Positions 55,655 through 63,385 of a stretch of DNA of 64,000 bases are shown piece after piece. Origin of the DNA: JAXLWB01 sp046328715 (GTDB taxonomy: Bacteria > Chloroflexota > Anaerolineae > Caldilineales > Caldilineaceae); NCBI GenBank assembly GCA_046328715.1, contig JAXLWB010000003.1, forward strand, positions 274,436-338,435. Direction: 5' to 3'. Numbering within the stretch: the stretch's first letter is position 1; each line of letters starts with the position of its first letter. A program made the translations under genes and the position numbers. The notes under the pieces were generated by a model. It saw only the letters and a program-made list of their open reading frames with translations. It made no database searches and had not been told where the DNA came from.

Positions 55655-55730
55655 AATAAACCGTTCTACAACGCTGATACAAAGGAAATTGGAAGATGCA
55701 GCAACGAAGCTTGATTCTAATAAGGTGTTT

Positions 55731-56831
55731 ATGGAAAATTCTCTCTCCTCCCCCATCACAGTAGCCGACGTGTTGAACGAGGGCAAACGCCTGCGCCGTC
55801 GCTATGCCATGAGCGTGCTTGGGCTGGTTGCGGCGCTATTCCTGGCCTCCACCATTGGCATGTCCATCGGTGCGGTGAGCGTGCCCTTCGGCGAAGTGTG
55901 GACGATCATCGGGCGGCATCTCTTGCAGCAGCCCGCCACTGGCGAAGCTCTCGGCACAGACACCATCATCTGGCAGATCCGCACGCCGCGCGTAGCACTG
56001 GGGGCATTGGTCGGTGCGGGGCTAGCTGTGCTAGGCGTGGCGGTGCAGGCCATGGTGCGCAATCCGCTGGCCGACCCCTATGTGCTCGGTGTTGAGTCGG
56101 GGGCGGCAGCAGGTGCAGTGGCGGTCATTTTCTTCGGTGGGGCGCTGGGCAAAGGCATACTCACGCCCGCACTCGGCGCCTTTGCTGGAGCGATTCTCAC
56201 CCTAGTCCTTGTCTTCACGCTGGCACGCCAAAACGGACGGGTTTCGTCCCTGCGCCTGTTGTTGGTAGGCGTCTCGCTGTCGTTTGCGCTGGGAGGACTC
56301 ACCACCTTTATGCAATATGCCACGCATGACCTCGCTGCGCAGCAGGCGATCCTCTTCTGGCTGATCGGCGGGCTGGGCGGTGCCGAATGGTCGCAGATCC
56401 CGTTGATGGCCGGCGTGTTGGCCGTAGGGGCGTTGACGATCTGGTATTACGCCCGCCAGTTGAATGCGCTGGCCGTGGGCGAAGAATCGTCCACCTCGCT
56501 GGGCATGAATCCCGACCAGTTGCGGACACGCCTGTTCGTGGTGCTCTCACTGGTGGTTGCAGCGGCGGTTTCGATGGTCGGGCCGATTGGCTTCATCGGC
56601 TTGGTCGTGCCGCACATCGCCCGGCTGCTGGTGGGGGCGGAACATCGGCGTGTCATTCCCGTGGCAATCTTGCTCGGCGGGGCCTATCTCGTCAGTGTGG
56701 ATGTGTTCGGTCGCTGGCTGATGGCACCCAGCGAGATTCCTGTCGGCGTACTGACGGCCATCTTCGGCACGCCCTTCTTTATCTGGCTGATCCGACGCCG
56801 CGATGCGTTGGCGATTCGGGATGCAAGGTGA
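55731..56831 (+). CDS. FecCD-family metallophore permease
   Basis: The 366-residue protein has the FecCD landmarks IRTPRVALGALVGAGLAVLG, QAMVRNPLADPYVLGVESGA, LNALAVGEESSTSLGM, GPIGFIGLVVPHIARLLVGA and PVGVLTAIFGTPFFIWLIRR. The ATG at 55731 has AAGG six bases upstream; a TTG at 55689 is in frame. It is the permease of the best-preserved cassette (53467-60434), and its stop lies four bases before the ATPase start. Confidence 0.92.
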   Translation: MENSLSSPITVADVLNEGKRLRRRYAMSVLGLVAALFLASTIGMSIGAVSVPFGEVWTIIGRHLLQQPATGEALGTDTIIWQIRTPRVALGALVGAGLAVLGVAVQAMVRNPLADPYVLGVESGAAAGAVAVIFFGGALGKGILTPALGAFAGAILTLVLVFTLARQNGRVSSLRLLLVGVSLSFALGGLTTFMQYATHDLAAQQAILFWLIGGLGGAEWSQIPLMAGVLAVGALTIWYYARQLNALAVGEESSTSLGMNPDQLRTRLFVVLSLVVAAAVSMVGPIGFIGLVVPHIARLLVGAEHRRVIPVAILLGGAYLVSVDVFGRWLMAPSEIPVGVLTAIFGTPFFIWLIRRRDALAIRDAR

Positions 56832-56835
56832 GGCC

Positions 56836-57612
56836 ATGACAGCATTACAAACAGACCGTCTATCGGTCGATTTGAGCGGCACACGTATTGTCTCGGACGT
56901 ATCGGTTGAGATAACAACCGGGGAGTTTGTCGGGTTGGTTGGGCCGAATGGCAGTGGCAAGACGACGCTACTACGTTCGCTGCATCGGGCGCTGCGTCCG
57001 GTGGCGGGAACCGTGTTGGTCGGCAGCGACAATCTTTGGCACCTTCATGCCCTCGAGGCGGCGCGACGAATTGCCGTGGTGGCGCAAGAGAATCAGATTG
57101 GCTTCGACTTCACCGCCAGCGAGGTAGCAGCGATGGGGCGCATTCCCTATAAGACAGGCTTTGCGCGCGACACGGAAGAGGATCACCGGTTGGTGGCGCA
57201 GAGTTTGTCCGAGTTGGGATTGGCGGCGCTGGCCCATCGCTCGTTTGATGCCATGTCGGGCGGTGAGCGCCAACGCACCCTGATCGCTCGCGCCCTCGTC
57301 CAACAAGCGCCGATCCTGCTACTCGACGAGCCTACCAATCACCTGGACATTCACTACCAGCTTGATGTGTTGCATCGCGTCCATTCACTCAAACTTACCA
57401 CCATTGCCGCGCTCCATGATCTGAACCTAGCGGCATCCTGGTGCGACCGCGTCTATGTGATGGATCGGGGGCGCATCGTCGCTGGCGGCCCACCCCATGA
57501 GTCGCTGACCGCCGAACGGATCAGCAGTGTCTTTCGCGTGCGGGCCACCGCCTTTACCCATCCCGTCACGGGCAAACATCAGTTGTTGTTTGACCGGGCC
57601 GATGGTGTGTGA
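56836..57612 (+). CDS. FecE/BtuD-like metallophore ABC ATPase
   Basis: The 258-residue ATPase has Walker A VGPNGSGKTTLLRSLH, then NQIGFDFTASEVAAMGRIPY, signature MSGGERQRTLIARALVQ, Walker B ILLLDEPTNHLDIHYQ and switch His LHDLNLAA. AGGTGAGG supports the ATG at 56836 rather than 56803. It powers the permease encoded directly upstream. The next gene, the double binding protein, starts 30 bases after its stop. Confidence 0.93.
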   Translation: MTALQTDRLSVDLSGTRIVSDVSVEITTGEFVGLVGPNGSGKTTLLRSLHRALRPVAGTVLVGSDNLWHLHALEAARRIAVVAQENQIGFDFTASEVAAMGRIPYKTGFARDTEEDHRLVAQSLSELGLAALAHRSFDAMSGGERQRTLIARALVQQAPILLLDEPTNHLDIHYQLDVLHRVHSLKLTTIAALHDLNLAASWCDRVYVMDRGRIVAGGPPHESLTAERISSVFRVRATAFTHPVTGKHQLLFDRADGV

Positions 57613-57641
57613 AAGGACATTCACTACAGGAGAACTTACCC

Positions 57642-59609
57642 ATGATACGACGCATTTTATTCTTGGCGGTTGTGCTCACTTTGCTCAACGCCTGCCTCAG
57701 TTCGGGCACTCCGCCCGCATCGCAGACGCCGAGCCAGTCGAGCGCTGCTGCTGCGGGTGGCGACAGACAGACCCACTACCCGGTCACCATCAGCGATTGT
57801 GGTGGGCGCGAGACGACATACGACAAGGCACCAGAACGAGTTGTGACCATCGACCCGAGCGTGACCGAAATGTTGCTTACCCTTGGTCTGAAAGACAAAA
57901 TCGTGGGCTACACCGAATTCTTCACCCCCGACCGTCAGTGGGCCGCCACCAAGGCCGATATGGCTACGCTGAAAATGATCAACGATGGCGCCAATTATCC
58001 GAGCAAGGAAGCCATTGTCTCCGTCAAACCTGACCTGATTACTTCTGTGTATTCCTACGCCTTCATGGATCCATTGCCTGATCATGCCGGCTGGGGTGCG
58101 CTCAACATTCATAGTTACCAGGCTTTGGGCAGTTGTTCCACCGGCGGCCTGCCTACCGACTTTTCCGTGCTGTACCAGGACATGCGCAACTTTGGCATCC
58201 TCTTCAATGTCCAGGATCGCGCCGAAGCAGAGATTGCCAAACTCCAGACGCGGGTGGCCGAAATCCAGAAAATGGCGCAGAGTGCAGGACTCGCAGCCAT
58301 GCGCATTGCCCCGTATGACGGCTATGACCAGATGCCCACTTATTATGGCGGGCTGGAGAATGCTGTCATCTCTCTGGCAGGTTCGACATACATCTGGGCA
58401 AACAACGACCCCGCTATGCAGACCAGTTGGGAACAGTTTGTTGCAGCTGACCCACAGGTAATCTGGCTCGTCCCCGACGCCGGCGTGGACGTTGCCGAAC
58501 TGAAGCATCGTCTGGAAACCAATGCCAAATTGGCGTCGGTGACCGGTATCAAAAATAAAGCTTATGTGATTGTTCCGCAGGCGGATGCCACCATCGAGTC
58601 GCCACGCCTCGTCGACGGGCTGGAGCAAGTGATCAATGGACTGATCGCCCTACAAGGTACGGCAGTCGGCGCAAAACACTCAGTGATTCTTGAGAGTTGT
58701 GGGCGGAAGTTAACGTTTGCCAAAGCCCCTGAACGGGTCATGGTGACCTATCAAAATGTGGCCGAGACGCTGGTGACCTTGGGGCTAGCCTCGAAAATTG
58801 CGGCGGTCAGCTTTGGGCAGTCAGCCGAGCCCCCGGCAAATATTGCCAGCGAAGTCAATCAGTTGAAGTATCTTAACGAGCGCGGCAAAGGCATGGTCAG
58901 CAAAGAGATCGCCTTGCGCGAACAACCAGACCTTGTCATCATTGCCTATCCATCGTGGGATCTTGATAGCGCGCAAGGCTTCGCTACGCGCGCAGATTAT
59001 GAATTAAGCGGGGCGCAGGTGTACGAATTGGGTAGCAATTGCGTAGGACAGGAAGGCAGCGCCACCCTTGAGACAGTCTATACCGACATTCTGAACTTTG
59101 GCGATATTTTCGGTGCTGAGGAGCGTGCTCAAGCGACTGTTCAAGCGATGGAGCAGCAGATTTCCGACGTTCAGGCAAAAATAGCGGGAAAACCGCCAGT
59201 GCGTGTTGCGATCTATGACGCTGGCGAAGGGCCGCTTGGCTTTTATTCGGGTGGCTTGTATGCAGATATGGTTCGTTTGGCAGGCGGTGTGAATGTCTTC
59301 GCCGATCTCCCCGAGAGCTATTCTGAGATCAGCGCCGAGGAAATTGCAAGCAGTAACGTGGAATTATTCATCATCGATGACTATCCCGGTGCCAAACCCG
59401 CCGCCGAACGGGCCGAGTATCTCTTTAAAACCTTCCCCAATCTGCCCGCCTCCCAAAACAAACGCTGGGTGGCCGTGCAAGACATCCAATTTGCGCCTGG
59501 TATCCGCAACGCAACGGCAGTGCTCGATATGGCCAAAGCGATGTATCCAGAGGCAGTTGCGGACACAACAAACGCAGTGACGGCTGTGCCACAGCGATCC
59601 GTAGATTGA
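57642..59609 (+). CDS. Tandem fusion of type 1 and type 2 FecB-like binding domains
   Basis: The 655-residue lipoprotein (lipobox LLNAC) contains two complete binding domains after one signal peptide. Residues about 45-338 are type 1: YPVTISDCGGRETTYDKAPE, KEAIVSVKPDLITSVYS and end INGLIALQ. Residues about 346-655 are type 2: SVILESCGRKLTFAKAPERV, KEIALREQPDLVIIAYPSWD and GEGPLGFYSGGLYADMVRLA. A short linker (GTAVGAK) joins them with no second lipobox. CAGGAGAA supports the ATG at 57642. The order is type 1 then type 2, opposite to the adjacent gene pair 53467-54567, so it is not a simple read-through of that pair. Confidence 0.9.
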   Translation: MIRRILFLAVVLTLLNACLSSGTPPASQTPSQSSAAAAGGDRQTHYPVTISDCGGRETTYDKAPERVVTIDPSVTEMLLTLGLKDKIVGYTEFFTPDRQWAATKADMATLKMINDGANYPSKEAIVSVKPDLITSVYSYAFMDPLPDHAGWGALNIHSYQALGSCSTGGLPTDFSVLYQDMRNFGILFNVQDRAEAEIAKLQTRVAEIQKMAQSAGLAAMRIAPYDGYDQMPTYYGGLENAVISLAGSTYIWANNDPAMQTSWEQFVAADPQVIWLVPDAGVDVAELKHRLETNAKLASVTGIKNKAYVIVPQADATIESPRLVDGLEQVINGLIALQGTAVGAKHSVILESCGRKLTFAKAPERVMVTYQNVAETLVTLGLASKIAAVSFGQSAEPPANIASEVNQLKYLNERGKGMVSKEIALREQPDLVIIAYPSWDLDSAQGFATRADYELSGAQVYELGSNCVGQEGSATLETVYTDILNFGDIFGAEERAQATVQAMEQQISDVQAKIAGKPPVRVAIYDAGEGPLGFYSGGLYADMVRLAGGVNVFADLPESYSEISAEEIASSNVELFIIDDYPGAKPAAERAEYLFKTFPNLPASQNKRWVAVQDIQFAPGIRNATAVLDMAKAMYPEAVADTTNAVTAVPQRSVD

Positions 59610-59639
59610 ATGAACAAACCAATGTAGGGGGATAGATGG

Positions 59640-60434
59640 ATGAAAGCGACAACTTACGAATTTTCTGGCTGGCAGCGGGGCGATGCACCCGTGATTGTGA
59701 CGGAACAACCGATTGGGGCGATCTCGCTGGCCTGGCTGGCAGACAGAGAGAATCAAGAACAGTTGCTGCCAGCGATGATCGCCCTGACCGGCGAGAGGCG
59801 TCAAGCAGCACTCACCGTCGTCCACTACGCCGTATACGCTGTGACTAACATCTTGATTGCCCCGTTTGTCTTTGATCATTGCGCACTGATGCTTGCACCC
59901 GACCAGCTTGGGGTGGTGCTCGACGAGACACCCAATGTATGTGCATTATGGGTTGGTCAGGTTGCGTTGAGCGATCCAGAGCAACCGCTTGCCCATCTTG
60001 GAGCACTGGCCATGCAATTGCTTGCGCCGGTCGCCCTCGTTGCACGCCAGCTCGGCAAGGTCAGTCAACGGGCGATCTACAACATTACACTCGATGCCCT
60101 GGCAGTTGGCTGTCGCCGTCTTGAGCGTAGCAGCGGCAACACACCGAGTGCTGGCTGGATCGAGGAACTGCTCCTGGCGACCGGGCATCAGGCCTACCAG
60201 CCAGTGCGCCCACTGCTGGCCTATCCCGATGCTGGCCCGGCAGTGACATTTTATGTGCGGCGCACCTGCTGTGTCCTCCACAAAACGCCCGGGCCCCACG
60301 CCTGCCCTGCCTGTCCACAATATCCCGACGACGCCACCCGTTTGCAGAAAATTTATGCCTGGTTACACGCACTCGATGATGCTGACTTCCACAGTGTCAC
60401 CGGTCGAGATCGGGTTGTGCAAGCCGTAGGGTGA
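59640..60434 (+). CDS. FhuF-like ferric-siderophore reductase
   Basis: The 264-residue protein ends with RRTCCVLHKTPGPHACPACP, the CCx(n)CxxC cluster-binding motif of FhuF-like [2Fe-2S] reductases. The helical N-terminal part is loosely conserved, as usual. FhuF-type proteins reduce Fe(III) in imported siderophores in the cytoplasm, releasing Fe(II). The gene follows the double binding protein by 30 bases, completing a ferric-chelate import and reduction unit with the permease and ATPase. This is the best evidence that at least one importer of the island handles iron. Confidence 0.87.
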   Translation: MKATTYEFSGWQRGDAPVIVTEQPIGAISLAWLADRENQEQLLPAMIALTGERRQAALTVVHYAVYAVTNILIAPFVFDHCALMLAPDQLGVVLDETPNVCALWVGQVALSDPEQPLAHLGALAMQLLAPVALVARQLGKVSQRAIYNITLDALAVGCRRLERSSGNTPSAGWIEELLLATGHQAYQPVRPLLAYPDAGPAVTFYVRRTCCVLHKTPGPHACPACPQYPDDATRLQKIYAWLHALDDADFHSVTGRDRVVQAVG

Positions 60435-60667
60435 GCAAACCAGTCTTTATCCGACTCTCTGGCGGCGCAGCGCAGGGAGGCCATTCTTTTTGTGGTTGTT
60501 ATGGCGGCGATAGGCATCAAGGATAATAGCGGTCATCTTCCTGACCACGCTCTGTGTTACACTCATCGGGCAAGGTCTAACCTTACGCTTTGCCCCAAGT
60601 CAAAGTCGAACGATGTGATAGATAGATGATAATCAAAGGCTGCATAACAGGAACAGGAGTAGAAGTG
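60435..60667. other. Intergenic region
   Basis: About 230 bp. I see no gene, no clear hairpin and no known regulatory motif. Confidence 0.4.
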
Positions 60668-61276
60668 ATGGGTGAACAAGAACAGGCATTATTGGTTGAG
60701 ATGACGAATCGATATAACGGACAGCAATTGCCGTGGAATCATGAGTTGCCGCCGCCGGAGGTATTGGCGTTGGTCGATGTCTTACCGCCTGGGCGGATGC
60801 TCGATATGGGCTGTGGCTTAGGGCGCGCTTGCCTCTATCTGGCGAAACATGGTTGGCAGTGTGACGGAGTAGATTTTGTGGAACAGGCGATTCAAACTGC
60901 GCGCCAACGAGCAGAGGCAGCGGGTTTGGCAGATCGCATCACCTTTCATGGGTCATCGGTCGGGGCGGTGGACTTTTTACAGCCACCTTATGACCTGGTG
61001 ATCGATGTAGGCTGCCTCCATGCGCAAGCAGCGGATGTGTGTATCGCCTACGCCAATCAGGTAAAACGGCTGTTACAACCAGGTGGATTGTTTCTCCTCT
61101 TTGCCCACGTTCGCGACGATGCCGCCGGAACACAAGGCCGTTGGCTCACTTCAGCCCAAATCGACAGCTTGTTTCAGTCGGGGTTTGTGGCGGAGCGCAT
61201 CGAACGTGGCACAACAACCGTTGGCGATAACACCTGGCCCTCGGCCTGGTATTGGCTGCGCCGCACCCGTGAATAA
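60668..61276 (+). CDS. Class I SAM-dependent methyltransferase
   Basis: The 202-residue protein has motif I RMLDMGCGLGRACLYLAKHG and VDFVEQAIQTAR, then ITFHGSSVGAVDFLQPPYDL and VIDVGCLHAQ. The order is that of thiopurine-methyltransferase-like and tellurite-resistance-like small enzymes. The acceptor is unknown. AGGAG eight bases upstream supports the ATG at 60668 over 60626. It is the third methyltransferase of the island and not closely related to the other two. Confidence 0.84.
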   Translation: MGEQEQALLVEMTNRYNGQQLPWNHELPPPEVLALVDVLPPGRMLDMGCGLGRACLYLAKHGWQCDGVDFVEQAIQTARQRAEAAGLADRITFHGSSVGAVDFLQPPYDLVIDVGCLHAQAADVCIAYANQVKRLLQPGGLFLLFAHVRDDAAGTQGRWLTSAQIDSLFQSGFVAERIERGTTTVGDNTWPSAWYWLRRTRE

Positions 61277-61290
61277 AGTCTAGTCGCCGT

Positions 61291-61460
61291 TGTCCATATC
61301 GACTCTACTTGCTGGCGGCGGGCGCATCGTTAGCTCCTGGACGCAAGAAGAGCTGTCGACACCGGATTGGGTGCGCACCGACTACGAAGTGGAGGCTGTG
61401 CGCACCCAATCGGGTGACAGGATGGTTACAGTTGGCCTTCATGGTGCACGATGTATGTAG
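61291..61460 (+). pseudogene. Remnant of a FecE-like ATPase C-terminus
   Basis: The first codons read YRLYLLAAG, then after one missing base the frame continues GRIVSSWTQEELSTPDWVRT and DYEVEAVRTQSGDRM to TAG at 61,458-61,460. This matches the end of the ATPase at 52571 (HRLYLLAAGRIAVAGAPEEV, then LTPQWVRSVYGVDAVRGQHP). No upstream ATPase body remains. It marks another deleted cassette copy at the edge of the island. Confidence 0.8.
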
Positions 61461-61506
61461 AGGAGCTTTCCTCAATTTGATGGTCATAAGGGATTAAATG
61501 ATACCG

Positions 61507-61560
61507 GTAGGGGCGTACCCTTGCGGTCGCCTCTGGGCACCAGCAAGCGAATGCCCCTAC
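61507..61560. repeat. GTAGGGGC...GCCCCTAC inverted repeat
   Basis: GTAGGGGCGTACCCTTGC pairs imperfectly with GCAAGCGAATGCCCCTAC around an 18-base loop. It is a common style of small interspersed hairpin in environmental genomes (from memory). A short CAACTTGCAACCCGCAAC low-complexity run follows at about 61,577-61,612. Confidence 0.6.
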
Positions 61561-61639
61561 AAATTGCCGAATTATCTATTTTGCAATCACAAATTCGACT
61601 TGCAACTTGCAACCCGCAACATTGAAACAAGTAAAAATT

Positions 61640-62257
61640 ATGATCGATGGACACAAGTTATACAATGTATTGCTCTGGATCACATTCTATCTCTCATCGT
61701 ATGTATTGGTCAGCTATCTTCTCAGGCTCTTTTTGCATGAATCGATCCAACAGTTTGATGTGGTGAGTGATTGGTTTGGGCATGGGGCGCACGGCATCGG
61801 CATGAGCTATATGGCCTTGCTGATGCTGGGCAAAATTGCTAATCTAATCTCCAATCACGCCTGGAGTACATTTTTCGGACTCTGTACGCTCGCCTTTGCT
61901 GTCCGGCTGGTCACAGGCAATTTTATCAAAGCCTGGTGGGAGTGGGTACATCTAGCGATGGGCGTCTCGATGGTCTATATGTTTTGGAACACTTCGCAGT
62001 GGCTCCCAGTATTGACCGGGATATTTTGCCTTGGTTGTCTTACCTTGATACTCTATTATAGCAAAGAGGCATTTGCTGGATGGGAAGTGTCAGCGAGTAA
62101 ACAGCGCTTGACGACCTTTCTGAGCAACTCTGCACATATCGCTATTGGCGTTGCCATGATCGCCATGTTTGTCACCATGCAATGGCCACAACTCTTTGGG
62201 ATTCAAGGTGGCTGTATGCATGGGATGGCGATGCCAGCTTGTCCATTTGGGCGCTAA
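61640..62257 (+). CDS. Polytopic membrane protein with His/Met-rich motifs
   Basis: The 205-residue protein has five to six membrane helices. Polar residues in the helices are His and Met: WFGHGAHGIGMSYMALLMLG, HLAMGVSMVYMFW and HIAIGVAMIAMFVTM. The C-terminal tail is GCMHGMAMPACPFG. This His-Met pattern recalls DUF5134-type proteins and copper-related membrane proteins, but I cannot assign a family. An in-frame TTG at 61607 lies in repeat DNA, so the ATG at 61640 is preferred; no strong ribosome site. Position at the edge of the island and the CMHGM tail suggest metal contact (inference). Confidence 0.62.
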   Translation: MIDGHKLYNVLLWITFYLSSYVLVSYLLRLFLHESIQQFDVVSDWFGHGAHGIGMSYMALLMLGKIANLISNHAWSTFFGLCTLAFAVRLVTGNFIKAWWEWVHLAMGVSMVYMFWNTSQWLPVLTGIFCLGCLTLILYYSKEAFAGWEVSASKQRLTTFLSNSAHIAIGVAMIAMFVTMQWPQLFGIQGGCMHGMAMPACPFGR

Positions 62258-62280
62258 CCAGTTCCATATCCAGAGAAAGA

Positions 62281-62667
62281 TCATTGCTTGGGTGCAAATT
62301 TTCCGCAGAGATAAGCCCCGACGAAAGCCTCCAACAAACTGAGCGGGACGGCGTAGACTAGCAGCGGCAAGGGCAATACACTTAGATTCCAGGTCACCAG
62401 CCACATCATGAAGAATGCCATTACCCAACCGAGCAGGGTAGTCTCTAGCAAAGAAAATCGTCTGGAGATGACGTAGAGCGTGATGGCAAAGACAAATCCC
62501 CAAATCACCCAGACGATACCATTCAGCGGGGCTGAAGGAAAGGTCAGGCCGAGGGATTGATAGTGCTCAACCCAGTAACGGTTAAAAAGGAGTTGGTTGC
62601 GCAAGAACTCGGAGACGTTGATCCAAATTCCAGCGAGAATGATGGCAAGGGTACTTCCTGGTTTCAT
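62281..62667 (-). CDS. Small four-helix membrane protein
   Basis: The 128-residue protein has four predicted membrane helices (STLAIILAGIWINVSEFL, IVWVIWGFVFAITLYVI, LGWVMAFFMMWLVTW and LLVYAVPLSLLEAFVGAYL). GGAG lies about ten bases before the ATG at 62667. I do not recognise a family. It is convergent with the gene before it and is the downstream neighbour of marR on the same strand, so it may be part of the MarR-controlled unit. Confidence 0.6.
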   Translation of the reverse strand: MKPGSTLAIILAGIWINVSEFLRNQLLFNRYWVEHYQSLGLTFPSAPLNGIVWVIWGFVFAITLYVISRRFSLLETTLLGWVMAFFMMWLVTWNLSVLPLPLLVYAVPLSLLEAFVGAYLCGKFAPKQ

Positions 62668-62837
62668 ACAGACTTTCTCCAAGGATTCGATATGACTTTT
62701 CTGAAAATAGTGAATGGCGAGTCGCGAATGACTCACTGTGCAATCCGCAACTTGCAGCCAGAATTCGTTTTCCTTCTGCTCGGTGTCGCCAGGCACGTTG
62801 CTTACTGTGGATATTATGCTTTAACGAAAGGCAGTGC

Positions 62838-63266
62838 CTACAACCGCTGCCAGAATGTTATCATCTGTTTCAATTCTTCTTCACTAAATCGATCCGTGAA
62901 GTTGGCCTTTACGCAAGCCATGTGCGGCTCGGCTACTTTTTGAAAGCATTGTTCGCCCGCTTTGGTTAAAACCGCGTAGGCCCCTCGCCGATCTTCATCG
63001 GCTACTTCTCGTACTACCAAGCCCGCTTTTTCCAGCCGCGCCAGCGCGCGACTGGTGCCGCTGCGCGTGAGCAAGCTCTGTTTGGCCAGGTCTTGAATCC
63101 TCATACGATGTTCTTTTGCCCAGTGGAGGCGTAGGATAATTTCAAACTCCACATGCGTAATTTGGGCATTTACCTGCAAATCTTCTTCAACGATACGATT
63201 CATGGTTGCCCAGGCACTAATGAACCCCGACCATGCATCTCGCTCTAATTCCGTAAATTCTTTCAT
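62838..63266 (-). CDS. MarR-family transcriptional regulator
   Basis: The 142-residue protein has the MarR winged-helix pattern: VEFEIILRLHWA, then MRIQDLAKQSLLTRSGTSRALARLEKAGLV (recognition region split for length: LLTRSGTSRAL) and the wing VREVADEDRRGAYAVLTKAG. MarR dimers repress divergent genes and are released by small ligands. The ATG at 63266 faces a 120-bp divergent region with two matching palindromes, so autoregulation and control of the membrane gene at 63386 are likely. Confidence 0.9.
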   Translation of the reverse strand: MKEFTELERDAWSGFISAWATMNRIVEEDLQVNAQITHVEFEIILRLHWAKEHRMRIQDLAKQSLLTRSGTSRALARLEKAGLVVREVADEDRRGAYAVLTKAGEQCFQKVAEPHMACVKANFTDRFSEEELKQMITFWQRL

Positions 63267-63282
63267 AGGGATCGCGGTCCTT

Positions 63283-63335
63283 TTGACATTTATGTGACTA
63301 ATCACATAAAATAAACACGTGACTAATCACATAAA
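63283..63335 (+). promoter_or_regulatory. Divergent promoter with two MarR-type operators
   Basis: TTTATGTGACTAATCACATAAA (63289-63310) is a perfect palindrome with a CTAA centre. A second copy, ACGTGACTAATCACATAA, has its centre 25 bp further on. TTGACA (63283-63288) and TAAAAT (63307-63312) are spaced 18 bp, so operator 1 fills the gap between the -35 and -10 boxes of a promoter reading toward 63386. Operator 2 lies just downstream of the -10. Bound repressor would block this promoter and probably that of marR. Confidence 0.78.
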
Positions 63336-63385
63336 TTATGCCAGCTATTGCCGATCTAGCCAACAAAATGAAAACAGGAGTTATC

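Noticed and set aside
57657..58628. Minus-strand 323-codon ORF
   Set aside because: Antisense shadow of the tandem binding protein.
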